NCBI RefSeq assembly: GCF_001679045.1
Contig: NZ_LYCK01000001.1
Span: 134,793-198,792, forward strand
Source: Haemophilus haemolyticus
GTDB lineage: Bacteria > Pseudomonadota > Gammaproteobacteria > Enterobacterales > Pasteurellaceae
DNA length: 64,000 bases
Reading direction: 5' to 3'
In this document: in pieces, positions 31,443-40,092 of the stretch
Position numbering within the stretch: the first letter of the stretch is position 1
Layout of the letters: each line of letters opens with the position of its first letter
The notes under the pieces: generated by a model
What the model saw: only the letters and a program-made list of their open reading frames with translations
Databases searched by the model: none
Told to the model about the DNA's origin: nothing
Program-made: the position numbers and the translations under genes

Positions 31443-31473
31443 ACTATAAACCTTTACGTAAGGTTAAGGTCAA
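31443..31473 (-). promoter_or_regulatory. CueR-type promoter of copZ-copA
   Basis: On the minus strand: -35 TTGACC (31473-31468), -10 TATAGT (31448-31443), with a 19-base spacer, the overlong spacing of MerR-family promoters. The spacer contains the dyad ACCTT-N5-AAGGT (31450-31464). It faces copZ while cueR is divergent, so copper-bound CueR is expected to untwist and activate it. Confidence 0.85.
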
Positions 31474-31483
31474 GAAATTTTTT

Positions 31484-31870
31484 ATGAATATTAGTGAAGC
31501 TGCCAAATTAGTAGGTTTATCTACCAAACAAATCCGTGATTATGAAAAAATGGGTTTAATTAAACCCGCTGTTCGCAGTTTGTCAGGCTATCGAAATTAT
31601 GGAGAAAGCGATTTAGAAAGGTTGTATTTTATTCGTCACTCACGCGATGTTGGGTTTTCATTACATCAAATCGCACAATTATTAGAACTACAAGATAATC
31701 CTAATCGTAGCAGTCGCGAAGTGAAAGCACTAACGGCGCAACATATTGCGATGTTAAATCAACAAATAGAACAGTTACAAAAAATGGTACAAGAATTGCA
31801 GCATTGGCATGATAATTGTCAGGGCAATGACTGCCCTGAATGTTCAATTTTGAATGGATTAAAAGGATAA
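31484..31870 (+). CDS. cueR: Copper-responsive MerR-family activator CueR
   Basis: A 128-residue activator. The N-terminal winged helix is MNISEAAKLVGLSTKQIRDYEKMGLI, then the Arg/Tyr wing SGYRNYGESDLERL and a long dimer helix. Cysteines C112 and C120 in NCQGNDCPEC stand where E. coli CueR binds Cu(I); an extra C117 lies between. It is divergent from copZ-copA and starts 11 bases from their promoter. Confidence 0.94.
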   Translation: MNISEAAKLVGLSTKQIRDYEKMGLIKPAVRSLSGYRNYGESDLERLYFIRHSRDVGFSLHQIAQLLELQDNPNRSSREVKALTAQHIAMLNQQIEQLQKMVQELQHWHDNCQGNDCPECSILNGLKG

Positions 31871-31883
31871 ATGAAAAGTGCGG

Positions 31884-32201
31884 TTAATATTCCCAACTTT
31901 CTGGATCGACGCCTAATTCACGCATAAGCACTTTGGCATCTTCGGGAATTTCATCATTACGGTCTTTCATTAAATCGGCATCAGTGGGCAAAGGTTGACC
32001 GGTGAAAGCATGCAAAAATGCTTCGCAAAGTAATTCACTGTTAGTTGCATGACGTAAACTTTTTAATTGGCGGCGAGTGCGTTCATTCGTCAAAATTTCT
32101 AACACTTTGATCGGAATAGACACAGTGATTTTTTTTACTTGCTCGCTTTTTTTGCCATGTTCTGCATAAGGGCTGATATATTTTCCGTCCCAATCCGCCA
32201 T
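31884..32201 (-). CDS. metJ: Methionine repressor MetJ
   Basis: Ribbon-helix-helix repressor that uses SAM as corepressor to shut methionine genes. The 105 residues match E. coli nearly throughout: [53 protein letters not shown] and the ending ESWEY. It is divergent from rho. Two adjacent met boxes lie about 75 bases upstream, suggesting self-repression. Its stop lies just beyond the cueR stop, convergently. Confidence 0.98.
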   Translation of the reverse strand: MADWDGKYISPYAEHGKKSEQVKKITVSIPIKVLEILTNERTRRQLKSLRHATNSELLCEAFLHAFTGQPLPTDADLMKDRNDEIPEDAKVLMRELGVDPESWEY

Positions 32202-32275
32202 AATTTACCTTAGTGCTTATTGATAACCTTACAAATTGTCCGTATTCTAATGAAAAATCAAATAAATAACAATCT

Positions 32276-32291
32276 AGACGGCTAAACTTCT
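32276..32291. promoter_or_regulatory. Tandem met boxes (MetJ operator)
   Basis: Two adjoining eight-base units, AGACGGCT (seven of eight to AGACGTCT) and AAACTTCT (six of eight). MetJ binds two or more tandem boxes, so this is a minimal operator. It lies in the metJ-rho gap. Confidence 0.6.
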
Positions 32292-32448
32292 ATGTTAAAA
32301 AGAGAAAGAAAAGTGCGGTAATTTTTTAGATTAAATATAAAGAAACACTAGACAGTACAGGGTTTTAGTGGTAATTTACGCGCCATTCAAAGGGCATTGG
32401 CTCACCATTCGAATCATCAATTCTTATTAATTCCAATATTTATTCATT

Positions 32449-33711
32449 ATGCATTTAACTGAACTTAAAAATACGCCTGTTTCTGATCTTGTGAAACTTG
32501 GCGAAGAACAAATGGGCTTAGAGAATTTAGCTCGTTTGCGTAAACAAGATATTGTCTTTGCAATTTTAAAACAGCACGCCAAAAGCGGTGAAGATATTTT
32601 CGGCGGTGGCGTGTTAGAAATCTTACCGGATGGTTTTGGTTTCCTTCGTTCAGCTGACAGTTCCTACCTTGCAGGCCCTGATGATATCTATGTTTCCCCA
32701 AGTCAAATTCGTCGTTTTAACCTTCAAACTGGTGATAAAATCGAAGGTAAAATTCGTCCACCAAAAGAAGGCGAACGCTATTTTGCACTTTTAAAAGTTG
32801 ATCAAGTTAATGATGACAAGCCTGAAGTTTCTCGTAGCAAAATCTTATTTGAAAACTTAACGCCATTACATGCTAATTCTCGTTTAAGAATGGAGCGCGG
32901 CAATGGCTCAACAGAAGATTTAACTGCCCGTATTTTGGATTTAGCATCACCAATTGGTAAAGGTCAACGTGGTTTGATTGTTGCTCCGCCAAAAGCGGGT
33001 AAAACCATGTTGCTGCAAAATATTGCGCAAAGTATCACGCATAATTATCCTGATGTAGAGCTTATCGTATTATTGATTGATGAACGCCCAGAAGAAGTGA
33101 CAGAAATGCAACGTTCAGTAAAAGGCGAAGTTATTGCTTCTACTTTTGATGAGCCTGCAACTCGTCACGTTCAAGTGGCAGAAATGGTAATCGAAAAAGC
33201 GAAACGTTCAGTCGAGCATAAAAAAGATGTGGTAATTTTGCTTGACTCTATTACACGTTTAGCACGTGCTTACAATACAGTAACCCCCGCTTCAGGTAAA
33301 ATTTTGTCTGGTGGTGTGGATGCTAACGCGTTGCATCGTCCAAAACGTTTCTTTGGTGCTGCTCGTAATGTGGAAGAAGGTGGTAGTTTAACGATTATTG
33401 CGACTGCGCTAGTTGATACCGGTTCGAAAATGGATGAAGTTATTTTCGAAGAATTTAAAGGTACAGGTAATATGGAATTACACCTTTCTCGTAAAATCGC
33501 AGAAAGACGTGTATTCCCAGCCATTGACTTTAAACGCTCTGGTACTCGTAAAGAAGACTTACTCACAACACCTGATGAATTACAAAAAATGTGGATTCTT
33601 CGTAAGATTCTTAATCCAATGGATGAAGTAGATGCAATGGAATTCTTGATTGATAAGCTCATGATGGCGAAAACCAACGAAGAGTTTTTTGAAGTGATGA
33701 AACGTTCGTAA
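32449..33711 (+). CDS. rho: Transcription termination factor Rho
   Basis: Hexameric RNA helicase that ends transcription. The 420 residues match E. coli (419) from [20 protein letters not shown] onward. The RNP1-like DGFGFLRS, P-loop PPKAGKTM, Walker [17 protein letters not shown] and the R-loop [20 protein letters not shown] are present. There is no recognisable ribosome site before the ATG (AATATTTATTCATT). I see no leader peptide like E. coli rhoL. Confidence 0.98.
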   Translation: MHLTELKNTPVSDLVKLGEEQMGLENLARLRKQDIVFAILKQHAKSGEDIFGGGVLEILPDGFGFLRSADSSYLAGPDDIYVSPSQIRRFNLQTGDKIEGKIRPPKEGERYFALLKVDQVNDDKPEVSRSKILFENLTPLHANSRLRMERGNGSTEDLTARILDLASPIGKGQRGLIVAPPKAGKTMLLQNIAQSITHNYPDVELIVLLIDERPEEVTEMQRSVKGEVIASTFDEPATRHVQVAEMVIEKAKRSVEHKKDVVILLDSITRLARAYNTVTPASGKILSGGVDANALHRPKRFFGAARNVEEGGSLTIIATALVDTGSKMDEVIFEEFKGTGNMELHLSRKIAERRVFPAIDFKRSGTRKEDLLTTPDELQKMWILRKILNPMDEVDAMEFLIDKLMMAKTNEEFFEVMKRS

Positions 33712-33736
33712 AAGTAACCGCACTTCTATGAAGAAC

Positions 33737-33766
33737 AAGGGGAAAATATTATTTTTTCCCCTTTTT
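33737..33766 (+). terminator. Terminator after rho
   Basis: Ten-base stem AAGGGGAAAA (33737-33746) with TTTTCCCCTT (33754-33763), loop TATTATT, tail TTT. It abuts the end of the convergent pilD. Confidence 0.85.
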
Positions 33767-34457
33767 AATATCCGTAATATTTGACGAAATAAATGATGAT
33801 AGCCGACAAGTTCATAAAAGGGGCAAAAGGTAAAAATTCTTTTTTCTTCCTATGAATAAGCGAAAAACATATTCCAAGAACTGAGGCTAATAATAAAAAG
33901 TGCGGTAAAGTTTCTAAATGAATAAAACTTCCTAATGCCATTGCTAGCCAATAATCTCCTCGTCCAAAGGCTTCTTTTTTGTAATAGAATTTTGCAATCC
34001 AATAGATTGCGTAGAAAACAATAAAAAAACTTGCCGCACTTTTTATGCTTTCAGATAACGTAAGCAATGAAAAATTATTGTCTGCTCCAAATAAACCAAG
34101 AGTAAGTAACCATAAACAGGATGTAGTAGAAATAAGTTGATAATCCCAATCAAGATAACTGATTGTCCAAAGAATAAGAAGTGTGAGTCCGATCCATATA
34201 GTAAAAATAGAATCTTTGAAGGCAATTTGTAAAAATATAAATCCAATTCCAACACTTAAAAAATACCTCAAAATATGACCGCACTTTTTTTGTCGAATAG
34301 AGGCAAAGTGCGGTTGAAATAACAGAAAGTTTTGTGGAAATAATTCAATATAAGTTGTATAAATCTCTTGCTGTAAACGCGTAATAAAACCAGATAGGTA
34401 GAACCACAGTGCGATCCCTAAGATACCGCCTAATAAAAACATTGCGAAGTAAATCAT
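33765..34457 (-). CDS. pilD: Type IV prepilin peptidase PilD
   Basis: Membrane aspartyl protease that cleaves PilA and pseudopilins. The two catalytic aspartates are visible in SYLDWDYQLI and in FGRGDYWLA (the GxGD motif). The 230 residues are shorter than the usual 280-290. The N-terminal cytoplasmic loop lacks the two CxxC pairs of classical PilD, having only one cysteine, so the methylase part may be altered or lost. It overlaps pilC as ATGA. An inverted pair of uptake sequences lies in the gene (34278-34314). Confidence 0.93.
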   Translation of the reverse strand: MIYFAMFLLGGILGIALWFYLSGFITRLQQEIYTTYIELFPQNFLLFQPHFASIRQKKCGHILRYFLSVGIGFIFLQIAFKDSIFTIWIGLTLLILWTISYLDWDYQLISTTSCLWLLTLGLFGADNNFSLLTLSESIKSAASFFIVFYAIYWIAKFYYKKEAFGRGDYWLAMALGSFIHLETLPHFLLLASVLGICFSLIHRKKKEFLPFAPFMNLSAIIIYFVKYYGY

Positions 34458-35674
34458 TGAATAACAGAGCCCATATTAAAGATAGGTAAATACATTCCCA
34501 TCATAATAATTCCAATCAGACTACCGATGATCACCATCATTAATGGTTCTAGCATTTGTGAGAGTAAGTCAATTTGATGATTAAGTTTTTCTTGGTAATT
34601 ATCCGCGATATGCTCTAGCATCAAAGCGAGTTTTCCGCTTTGCTCGCCAATTTGTAGCATTTGTTGTGCTTCCATCGGGAAAAGATCGCTACTTACACTA
34701 TTAGAAAATGCATAGCCTTGAGAAACCCATTGTAAAATTGACCGCACTTCTTTATATAATACGATGTCATTTATGAGAGTTTTCTTGGCTTGCCAAGTTT
34801 GTGTGCGAGGTAGAAAACTGTCTAGTGCTTGATTAAGCGGTACGCCGGCTTGCAACATAATTTGTAAACTTTGACTAAAGTTCACTAAACGTGAAAGCTT
34901 TTTAATTGTGCCAAAAATAGGCGTGATAGAAATAAGTTGATTTTTCTTTTGATAAAACCAGGTCTGGCGTTTTAGATAGAAGTAATAAAATAGAAAAAAA
35001 TTAAAAGAGAAAAATAGCAAAACGCCGATATTTTGCTTAAGAAAATTGGATATAGAGAGCAATATTGCGGTGATTGTTGGTAATTCGGCGTTGTTGCCAC
35101 TGTACATTTCAGCAAATTGAGGTACGATAAAAAGCAGTAATGCGAGTGTCAATAATAAAGAAATTCCCAATACCATTGAGGGGTATAACATAATTTTCTG
35201 TAATTTACGTTGTAATGCTAAAGATTGGCTACGATGCGTGGCTATTTTTTTACAAACAACGGAAAGTTTGCCCGTCATTTCTCCCACTTGAATCAGTTGA
35301 ATTTCTTGTTGAGTGAGATATTTTCCTTGTTGTTCAATTGCTTGTGAGAATGCTAAACCAGATTCAATAGATTGAATCAGTCGTTCAAGCCATTCATTGA
35401 GCATAATTTGAGTGCAATTTTGTTGCAAAATTTGCATACTGTTTTTTAACGGAATAGCGGATTGTAGCAATGTCGCTAATTGATTGAGTAATTCACTGAT
35501 TTCTGAATTTTTGGGCTTTGCCCCAAATTGCCAGTTTTGTTGTAATTTGATGTGAGTAAGCCCACGGCTTATTAATTGAAAGTGTGCTTGTTGTTTCGTA
35601 TCCGCAATAATTGAGCCTTTTTGTTTCTGATTTAATGCGTTACTACCTTGATAATAAAAGAGTTTTTTAGTCAT
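34454..35674 (-). CDS. pilC: Type IV pilus inner-membrane platform protein PilC
   Basis: A 406-residue GspF-fold membrane protein that anchors the pilus motor. Two repeated cytoplasmic domains (about 60-165 and 265-370) each precede membrane segments; repeats read GEMTGKLS and GEQSGKLALMLEHIADNYQ. It links the PilB ATPase to the growing pilus. It overlaps pilB upstream and pilD downstream by four bases each. Confidence 0.95.
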   Translation of the reverse strand: MTKKLFYYQGSNALNQKQKGSIIADTKQQAHFQLISRGLTHIKLQQNWQFGAKPKNSEISELLNQLATLLQSAIPLKNSMQILQQNCTQIMLNEWLERLIQSIESGLAFSQAIEQQGKYLTQQEIQLIQVGEMTGKLSVVCKKIATHRSQSLALQRKLQKIMLYPSMVLGISLLLTLALLLFIVPQFAEMYSGNNAELPTITAILLSISNFLKQNIGVLLFFSFNFFLFYYFYLKRQTWFYQKKNQLISITPIFGTIKKLSRLVNFSQSLQIMLQAGVPLNQALDSFLPRTQTWQAKKTLINDIVLYKEVRSILQWVSQGYAFSNSVSSDLFPMEAQQMLQIGEQSGKLALMLEHIADNYQEKLNHQIDLLSQMLEPLMMVIIGSLIGIIMMGMYLPIFNMGSVIQ

Positions 35675-37065
35675 GAGTTTTTACCTAACACACGTTCAAT
35701 TTCTTTCTCATCTGTTATACCTTGACTAACTTTTTCTAAACCACTCGCACATAAATTTTGAAAATCAGTTTGATAGCCATTCTGCTGCCAATGTAGAAAT
35801 TGATACACGCCGATTCGGCCTCGATAACCTTGATGGCAATCACAAGAATTTATTAAATTTCCACCGCACTTTGGACAGATTTTTCGTACAAGACGCTGCG
35901 CAATGACGAGTAGTAAACTGTTTTCAATTTCATGTTGTTGAATACCGAGTTGTTGTAAGCGAGATATGGCAGATATTGCATCATTGGTATGTAAAGTTGA
36001 AAGCACCAAATGCCCAGTTTGAGCGGCACGTAGTGCAATCATTGCACTTTCTTCATCGCGAATTTCACCTAGCATAATGATATCGGGATCTTGACGTAAA
36101 AAAGCGCGCAATAGACGGCTAAAATCTAATCCAATTTGTGGATTAATTTGGCTTTGAATAATGCCATCAAGCTCAATTTCAATGGGATCCTCTGCGGTCA
36201 TAATATGTTTATCAGGTGTATTTAGCCACTGAAGTGCGGTGTAAAGTGAGATACTTTTCCCACTTCCTGTTGGGCCTGTAACTAAAATTAATCCTTGTGG
36301 TTGGCTAAGCGCGCGTTGAAATGCTTGTTGTTGACTCTCTGTCATACCCAGTTCAGAAAAGCTGAGTTCTACTGGTTTATTTTGCTGTGCTCTCAGGACA
36401 ACTTTCTCTCCCCAATGGGTTGGCAACGTTGAAAGACGGAAATCAAGAATATCGGAAAAAGTGGTTTTAAATTGAAATCGTCCATCTTGTGGAAGGCGGG
36501 CTTCACTGATATCTAATTTAGCGAGCAATTTTAGGCGAGAAATAATTCGATTCGCCAAATTTTTACTAAGTGGAGGCTGAGCTTGTAAAACACCGTCAAT
36601 TCTAAACCGCACTTGGAAATGATCCGATAAGGTCTCCAAATGAATATCTGAGGCATTGTTTTGTAAAGCAGATTCAAAAATTTGATTAAGCAAGCGAATA
36701 ACGGGCTCATCATCTTGTTGTTCAAGATGGGACTGTTCTTGATGTTGGTAATATTTAACTTGCTCTTCCACTTGAAGTTGATTTGGGGCAAGTTGTTGTA
36801 ATAGTTCTTTAAGTTGAGTGCTTTCTAATAAAACTGGCTCAACAAGCTTGCCAGTTATAAACGCAATAGTTTCACAGGCGGAAAGATTAGAAAGAGAATC
36901 GACACCTAGCCAGAGACGATTATTTTCTTCTTTGAGTGGTAACGCAAAATAACGTAAGAGTAGCGACTGTTGTTGCTGATTACGCCCCCATAAATCTGGC
37001 GAGATCGTAAATATCTCGCCATTTTGTGCTTTTACACGAGGTTTTGCACCAGTTAAGTCGATCAT
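35671..37065 (-). CDS. pilB: Type IV pilus assembly ATPase PilB
   Basis: Hexameric secretion ATPase that drives pilus extension. From the start at 37065 it has 464 residues: a GspE N-domain, Walker A GPTGSGKS (264-271), the Asp box [12 protein letters not shown], His box and a zinc site CPKC...CDCH near the C-terminus. I use 37065 because it overlaps the pilA TGA as ATGA; longer in-frame starts lie inside pilA. It is required for DNA uptake and twitching in H. influenzae. Confidence 0.95.
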   Translation of the reverse strand: MIDLTGAKPRVKAQNGEIFTISPDLWGRNQQQQSLLLRYFALPLKEENNRLWLGVDSLSNLSACETIAFITGKLVEPVLLESTQLKELLQQLAPNQLQVEEQVKYYQHQEQSHLEQQDDEPVIRLLNQIFESALQNNASDIHLETLSDHFQVRFRIDGVLQAQPPLSKNLANRIISRLKLLAKLDISEARLPQDGRFQFKTTFSDILDFRLSTLPTHWGEKVVLRAQQNKPVELSFSELGMTESQQQAFQRALSQPQGLILVTGPTGSGKSISLYTALQWLNTPDKHIMTAEDPIEIELDGIIQSQINPQIGLDFSRLLRAFLRQDPDIIMLGEIRDEESAMIALRAAQTGHLVLSTLHTNDAISAISRLQQLGIQQHEIENSLLLVIAQRLVRKICPKCGGNLINSCDCHQGYRGRIGVYQFLHWQQNGYQTDFQNLCASGLEKVSQGITDEKEIERVLGKNS

Positions 37066-37502
37066 TTTGAACAGAATCCAGCAGGGAAAATATCGGCATT
37101 CGTTGTGCCACAGGTGGTTTTCCATGTAACGCCTTTTGCACTATCGCCTTCAGCTGTGAGTGTATAACTCATTCCATCTAATGTACCATTACCCTCTACT
37201 GTTATTCCACCGTTGCTTGTTGTCACTGATTTTACATAGCCTTTTGCTGTTGTAATATCAGCCGCAATTCCATTGCTTCCTCCTGAGCAACTAGAAGGTT
37301 TGCCTGTGCTATAAACGCATAATTCCACATCTGACTTATAAGGTGCGGAAGCTTGCAGTAATTCGGATACTGCTGCTTTTTTGGTATAATTTTGATAAGA
37401 AGGAATAGCGATAGTGGCTAAAATCGCGATGATGGCGATGACTATCATCAATTCAATTAAGGTAAACCCTTTCTTCAAGGTAGTTTGTGTAGTTAGTTTC
37501 AT
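37062..37502 (-). CDS. pilA: Type IV major pilin PilA
   Basis: A 146-residue pilin. The prepilin leader ends at G12, and the mature chain begins [17 protein letters not shown] with the essential glutamate at +5. A C-terminal cysteine pair (TTCGT and GFCSK) and a middle pair (ELCVY and SSCSG) can form disulfides. The first 80 residues are close to H. influenzae strains I remember; the rest varies. It leads the pilABCD operon behind a CRP-S site. The ribosome site is AAAGGAAA. Confidence 0.97.
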   Translation of the reverse strand: MKLTTQTTLKKGFTLIELMIVIAIIAILATIAIPSYQNYTKKAAVSELLQASAPYKSDVELCVYSTGKPSSCSGGSNGIAADITTAKGYVKSVTTSNGGITVEGNGTLDGMSYTLTAEGDSAKGVTWKTTCGTTNADIFPAGFCSK

Positions 37503-37584
37503 TTATTTTCCTTTCGTTAAGCCTTTATTGGCTGAAATATTGTGAAAAGGGAAAATTGTTTTGTAAAACAGACCGCACTTTTTC

Positions 37585-37600
37585 TGCGATCCTGATCGCA
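37585..37600. promoter_or_regulatory. CRP-S competence site in the pilA-ampD gap
   Basis: TGCGATCCTGATCGCA has perfect TGCGATC/GATCGCA arms. The CRP/Sxy-dependent promoter of pilABCD is established in H. influenzae. On the minus strand an AT-rich TACAAA lies near the class II -10 position. The divergent ampD starts only 17 bases beyond the site. A uptake sequence (37572-37580) adjoins it on the pilA side. Confidence 0.88.
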
Positions 37601-37616
37601 AAAATAGGAAAAATGT

Positions 37617-38171
37617 ATGCGAAAAATAAAAGATATTGAGAAAGGATTGCTGACTGATTGTCGACAAATTCCATCTCCTCATTTTGATGAACGTCCAGAT
37701 TTACAAGATATTTCACTTCTGGTGATCCATTACATTAGCTTACCGCCAGAACAATTTGGTGGCGGATATGTGGATGATTTTTTTCAAGGAAAATTAGATC
37801 CTAAGATTCATCCTTATTTTGAAGAAATTCATCAAATGCGTGTTTCTGCCCATTGCTTGATTGAACGAGATGGGCGAATCACGCAATATGTTAATTTTAA
37901 CCAAAGGGCTTGGCATGCTGGATTATCTTGCTTTCAAGGGCAAGAAAAATGTAATGATTTTGCCATTGGAATTGAGTTAGAAGGTAGTAATGAACAACCT
38001 TTTACTAATGAGCAGTATTTGGCATTACAAGAACTTACTAACTTAATCATGAAAAGTTACCCTAAAATTACGAAAGAGCGGATTGTTGGGCATTGTGATA
38101 TTTCGCCAGGGCGTAAGATCGATCCTGGTCAATATTTCGATTGGGAACGTTATTTTGCCTGCCTGAAATAA
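37617..38171 (+). CDS. ampD: N-acetylmuramyl-L-alanine amidase AmpD
   Basis: Cytoplasmic zinc amidase that recycles 1,6-anhydro-muropeptides. The 184 residues match E. coli (183): ISLPPEQFGGGYVDDFF, VSAHCLIERDGRI, WHAGLS, and the zinc ligands in VIHYISLP, RAWHAG and GHCDISPGRKIDPG. AGGAAAA precedes the ATG at 37617. Its promoter must lie on or within the pilA competence site. I see no ampE downstream. Confidence 0.95.
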   Translation: MRKIKDIEKGLLTDCRQIPSPHFDERPDLQDISLLVIHYISLPPEQFGGGYVDDFFQGKLDPKIHPYFEEIHQMRVSAHCLIERDGRITQYVNFNQRAWHAGLSCFQGQEKCNDFAIGIELEGSNEQPFTNEQYLALQELTNLIMKSYPKITKERIVGHCDISPGRKIDPGQYFDWERYFACLK

Positions 38172-38337
38172 TTTGTTCAAAAATCAGACATTAAAATTTA
38201 GAGACTTCTGTGTATTACAAATATTGTTATGTTTTGTTTCTAAATGTTTGAATTTAAATTGAAAAATTTTATCTAGGGATTGTCTTGGAAAGGTTTGTTT
38301 GAGTTATACAACATTATGGATTTTCTCAATCACAATT

Positions 38338-38346
38338 TTATCCACA
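38338..38346 (+). promoter_or_regulatory. DnaA box (upstream copy)
   Basis: Exact TTATCCACA nonamer in an AT-rich spacer, about 235 bases from the paired boxes at 38571-38591. Function not known. Confidence 0.4.
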
Positions 38347-38420
38347 GAAATATTGAATAACTCAAAGAGCTAGCTAAAAGATCTTTGGGGAATGGAATCT
38401 CTTTAAAAATTGTATTTTTT

Positions 38421-38470
38421 TACCGCACTTTCTTCCATTTTTATATGTGAAAAGTGCGGTTTATTTTTGT
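38421..38470 (+). terminator. Hairpin of inverted uptake sequences
   Basis: ACCGCACTTT (38422-38431) pairs with AAAGTGCGGT (38451-38460), followed by TTATTTTTG. The loop is about 19 bases. It is 250 bases beyond ampD, so it is a late terminator or a plain uptake-sequence pair. Confidence 0.55.
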
Positions 38471-38570
38471 TTAAGATCTTTTAATTAGAAATAATTCAAT
38501 TTATTTTTAAGTTTGATGAGATAAGGATTCCGCCCTGTTTTTACGTGATCAATTCACAATCAGAAATACG

Positions 38571-38591
38571 TTATTCACAATGTTATCCACA
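38571..38591 (+). promoter_or_regulatory. Paired DnaA-box-like repeats
   Basis: TTATTCACA (38571-38579) and TTATCCACA (38583-38591), 12 bases apart, both followed by AT; a weaker AATTCACAATC precedes at 38551. Tandem spacing resembles DnaA-binding clusters in control regions. The first rppH codon is 106 bases downstream. Confidence 0.45.
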
Positions 38592-38696
38592 ATCTGTGTA
38601 TTTTATTGTGTAATCAGCCCTTTGGTTGATAAAAACACTGATTTATGAAACAATCTGCAGACTATTTTTATATGAAAAATTTAAGGTAAAACGATA

Positions 38697-39287
38697 GTGA
38701 TCGATTTTGATGGCTACCGTCCAAATGTGGGTATTGTGATTTGTAATCGCAACGGGCAAGTGCTTTGGGCGAAGCGCTGTGGGCAAAATTCGTGGCAGTT
38801 TCCGCAAGGTGGCATTAATGATAATGAAAGTGCCGAGCAAGCGATGTATCGTGAACTGTACGAAGAAGTTGGTCTACAGCCTAAAGATGTGCGCATTTTA
38901 TATGTATCTAAGCATTGGTTGCGTTATAAATTACCAAAACGTTTGTTGCGTTATGACAGCAAACCGATGTGTATAGGGCAAAAACAACGCTGGTTTTTGT
39001 TACAGCTTGTTGGCGATGAAAAAAATATCAATATGCAAACAACCAAATCGCCAGAATTTGATGGGTGGCGTTGGGTGAGTTTTTGGTATCCTGTTCGTCA
39101 GGTCGTATCTTTCAAAAAAGAAGTGTATCGCAAAGCGATGAAAGAGTTTTCGGGCGTGTTGTTCTCAGAAAATCCTCCTGTATATCAACCTGCGCGAGAA
39201 TTGGAGCAAAAATCTTATACTCATCCTAAAAAATATAATGGTTCAAAATTTCCAAAACGTTCTTTTAATAAAACAAGGAATTCATAA
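38697..39287 (+). CDS. rppH: RNA pyrophosphohydrolase RppH
   Basis: Removes pyrophosphate from mRNA 5' ends, exposing them to RNase E. The start is GTG at 38697, chosen because [15 protein letters not shown] then aligns with E. coli [20 protein letters not shown] is upstream. The Nudix box [22 protein letters not shown] is at 38-59. The 196 residues include a basic C-terminal tail about 20 residues longer than E. coli. Its stop overlaps the next gene start (TAATG). Confidence 0.95.
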   Translation: MIDFDGYRPNVGIVICNRNGQVLWAKRCGQNSWQFPQGGINDNESAEQAMYRELYEEVGLQPKDVRILYVSKHWLRYKLPKRLLRYDSKPMCIGQKQRWFLLQLVGDEKNINMQTTKSPEFDGWRWVSFWYPVRQVVSFKKEVYRKAMKEFSGVLFSENPPVYQPARELEQKSYTHPKKYNGSKFPKRSFNKTRNS

Positions 39288-40084
39288 TGCTTAGCTTTAT
39301 TTTACTTTGTTTGCTTGTGGGGGCTGTGGCTGGCTTTTTTGCTGGGCTTTTTGGTATTGGCGGTGGATTGATGATTGTTCCTGTGTTGGTGTACTTACTA
39401 CCAATGGTGGGTGTGCCAGAACCTTTATTAATGTCTACCGCACTTGGAACTTCTTTCGCAACGATTGTTATTACTGGCTTTTCTTCGGCTCAACGACATC
39501 ATAAGTTAGGTAATGTTGTGTGGAGTGCAGTGAAGATCCTTGCTCCGAGCATCATGGTTAGCGTGTTTATTTGTGGTTTTTTTATCGGAAAACTTGATCG
39601 CGATATTTCTAGTAAATTATTTGCCTGTTTAGTGGTTTATCTCGCGGTTAAAATGGTCTTATCTATTAAACCTAAGACAAATAAAATAGTTAAACCTTTG
39701 ACGACTCAATCGTCTATTATAGGTGGCATTCTAATTGGCATGGCATCTAGTGCTGCAGGCATCGGTGGTGGTGGATTTATTGTACCATTTTTAAATTCTC
39801 GCGGTATCGATATGAAAAAGGCTATTGGTTCCTCGGCTTTCTGTGGCATGTTACTCGGAACTTCTGGAATGTTCAGTTTTATGTTAAGCGGCTGGGGAAA
39901 TGCAGCTATGCCAGAATATTCTTTAGGTTACATTTATTTCCCTGCAGTGTTATGTATTACTGCCACATCGTTTTTCACGTCAAAACTTGGTGCAACCGCG
40001 ACCTCAAAACTACCCGTGCCAACTTTAAAGAAAGGGTTTGCACTTTTATTAATTACCATTGCTGTTGATATGTTTATTAGATAG
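39287..40084 (+). CDS. TSUP-family permease (TauE/SafE, DUF81)
   Basis: A 265-residue membrane protein with eight hydrophobic segments and the two family repeats [18 protein letters not shown] and [18 protein letters not shown]. Such proteins export or import sulfite, sulfoacetate or similar organosulfur anions; the substrate here is unknown. It is coupled to rppH upstream (TAATG) and lies eight bases before lgt, so it sits in a housekeeping operon. Confidence 0.85.
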   Translation: MLSFILLCLLVGAVAGFFAGLFGIGGGLMIVPVLVYLLPMVGVPEPLLMSTALGTSFATIVITGFSSAQRHHKLGNVVWSAVKILAPSIMVSVFICGFFIGKLDRDISSKLFACLVVYLAVKMVLSIKPKTNKIVKPLTTQSSIIGGILIGMASSAAGIGGGGFIVPFLNSRGIDMKKAIGSSAFCGMLLGTSGMFSFMLSGWGNAAMPEYSLGYIYFPAVLCITATSFFTSKLGATATSKLPVPTLKKGFALLLITIAVDMFIR

Positions 40085-40092
40085 AGAAAATT

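Larger units (their letters stand above)
38172..38696. other. 525-base AT-rich spacer between ampD and rppH
   Basis: No gene or RNA that I can recognise. It holds a paired uptake-sequence hairpin (38421-38470), perfect DnaA-box nonamers TTATCCACA at 38338 and 38583, a near-box TTATTCACA at 38571, and several GATC sites. It may be the rppH promoter region, a DnaA-titrating site, or a scar of rearrangement. Confidence 0.6.

Noticed and set aside
34025..34036. GCCGCACTT in pilD and AAGTGCGGC near 63969
   Set aside because: Single-base variants of the uptake core; not counted among the exact copies.
38172..38696. Replication origin
   Set aside because: Only two exact DnaA boxes, no clear AT-rich 13-mers, and no gidA, dnaA or dnaN nearby; kept only as a DnaA-box cluster.
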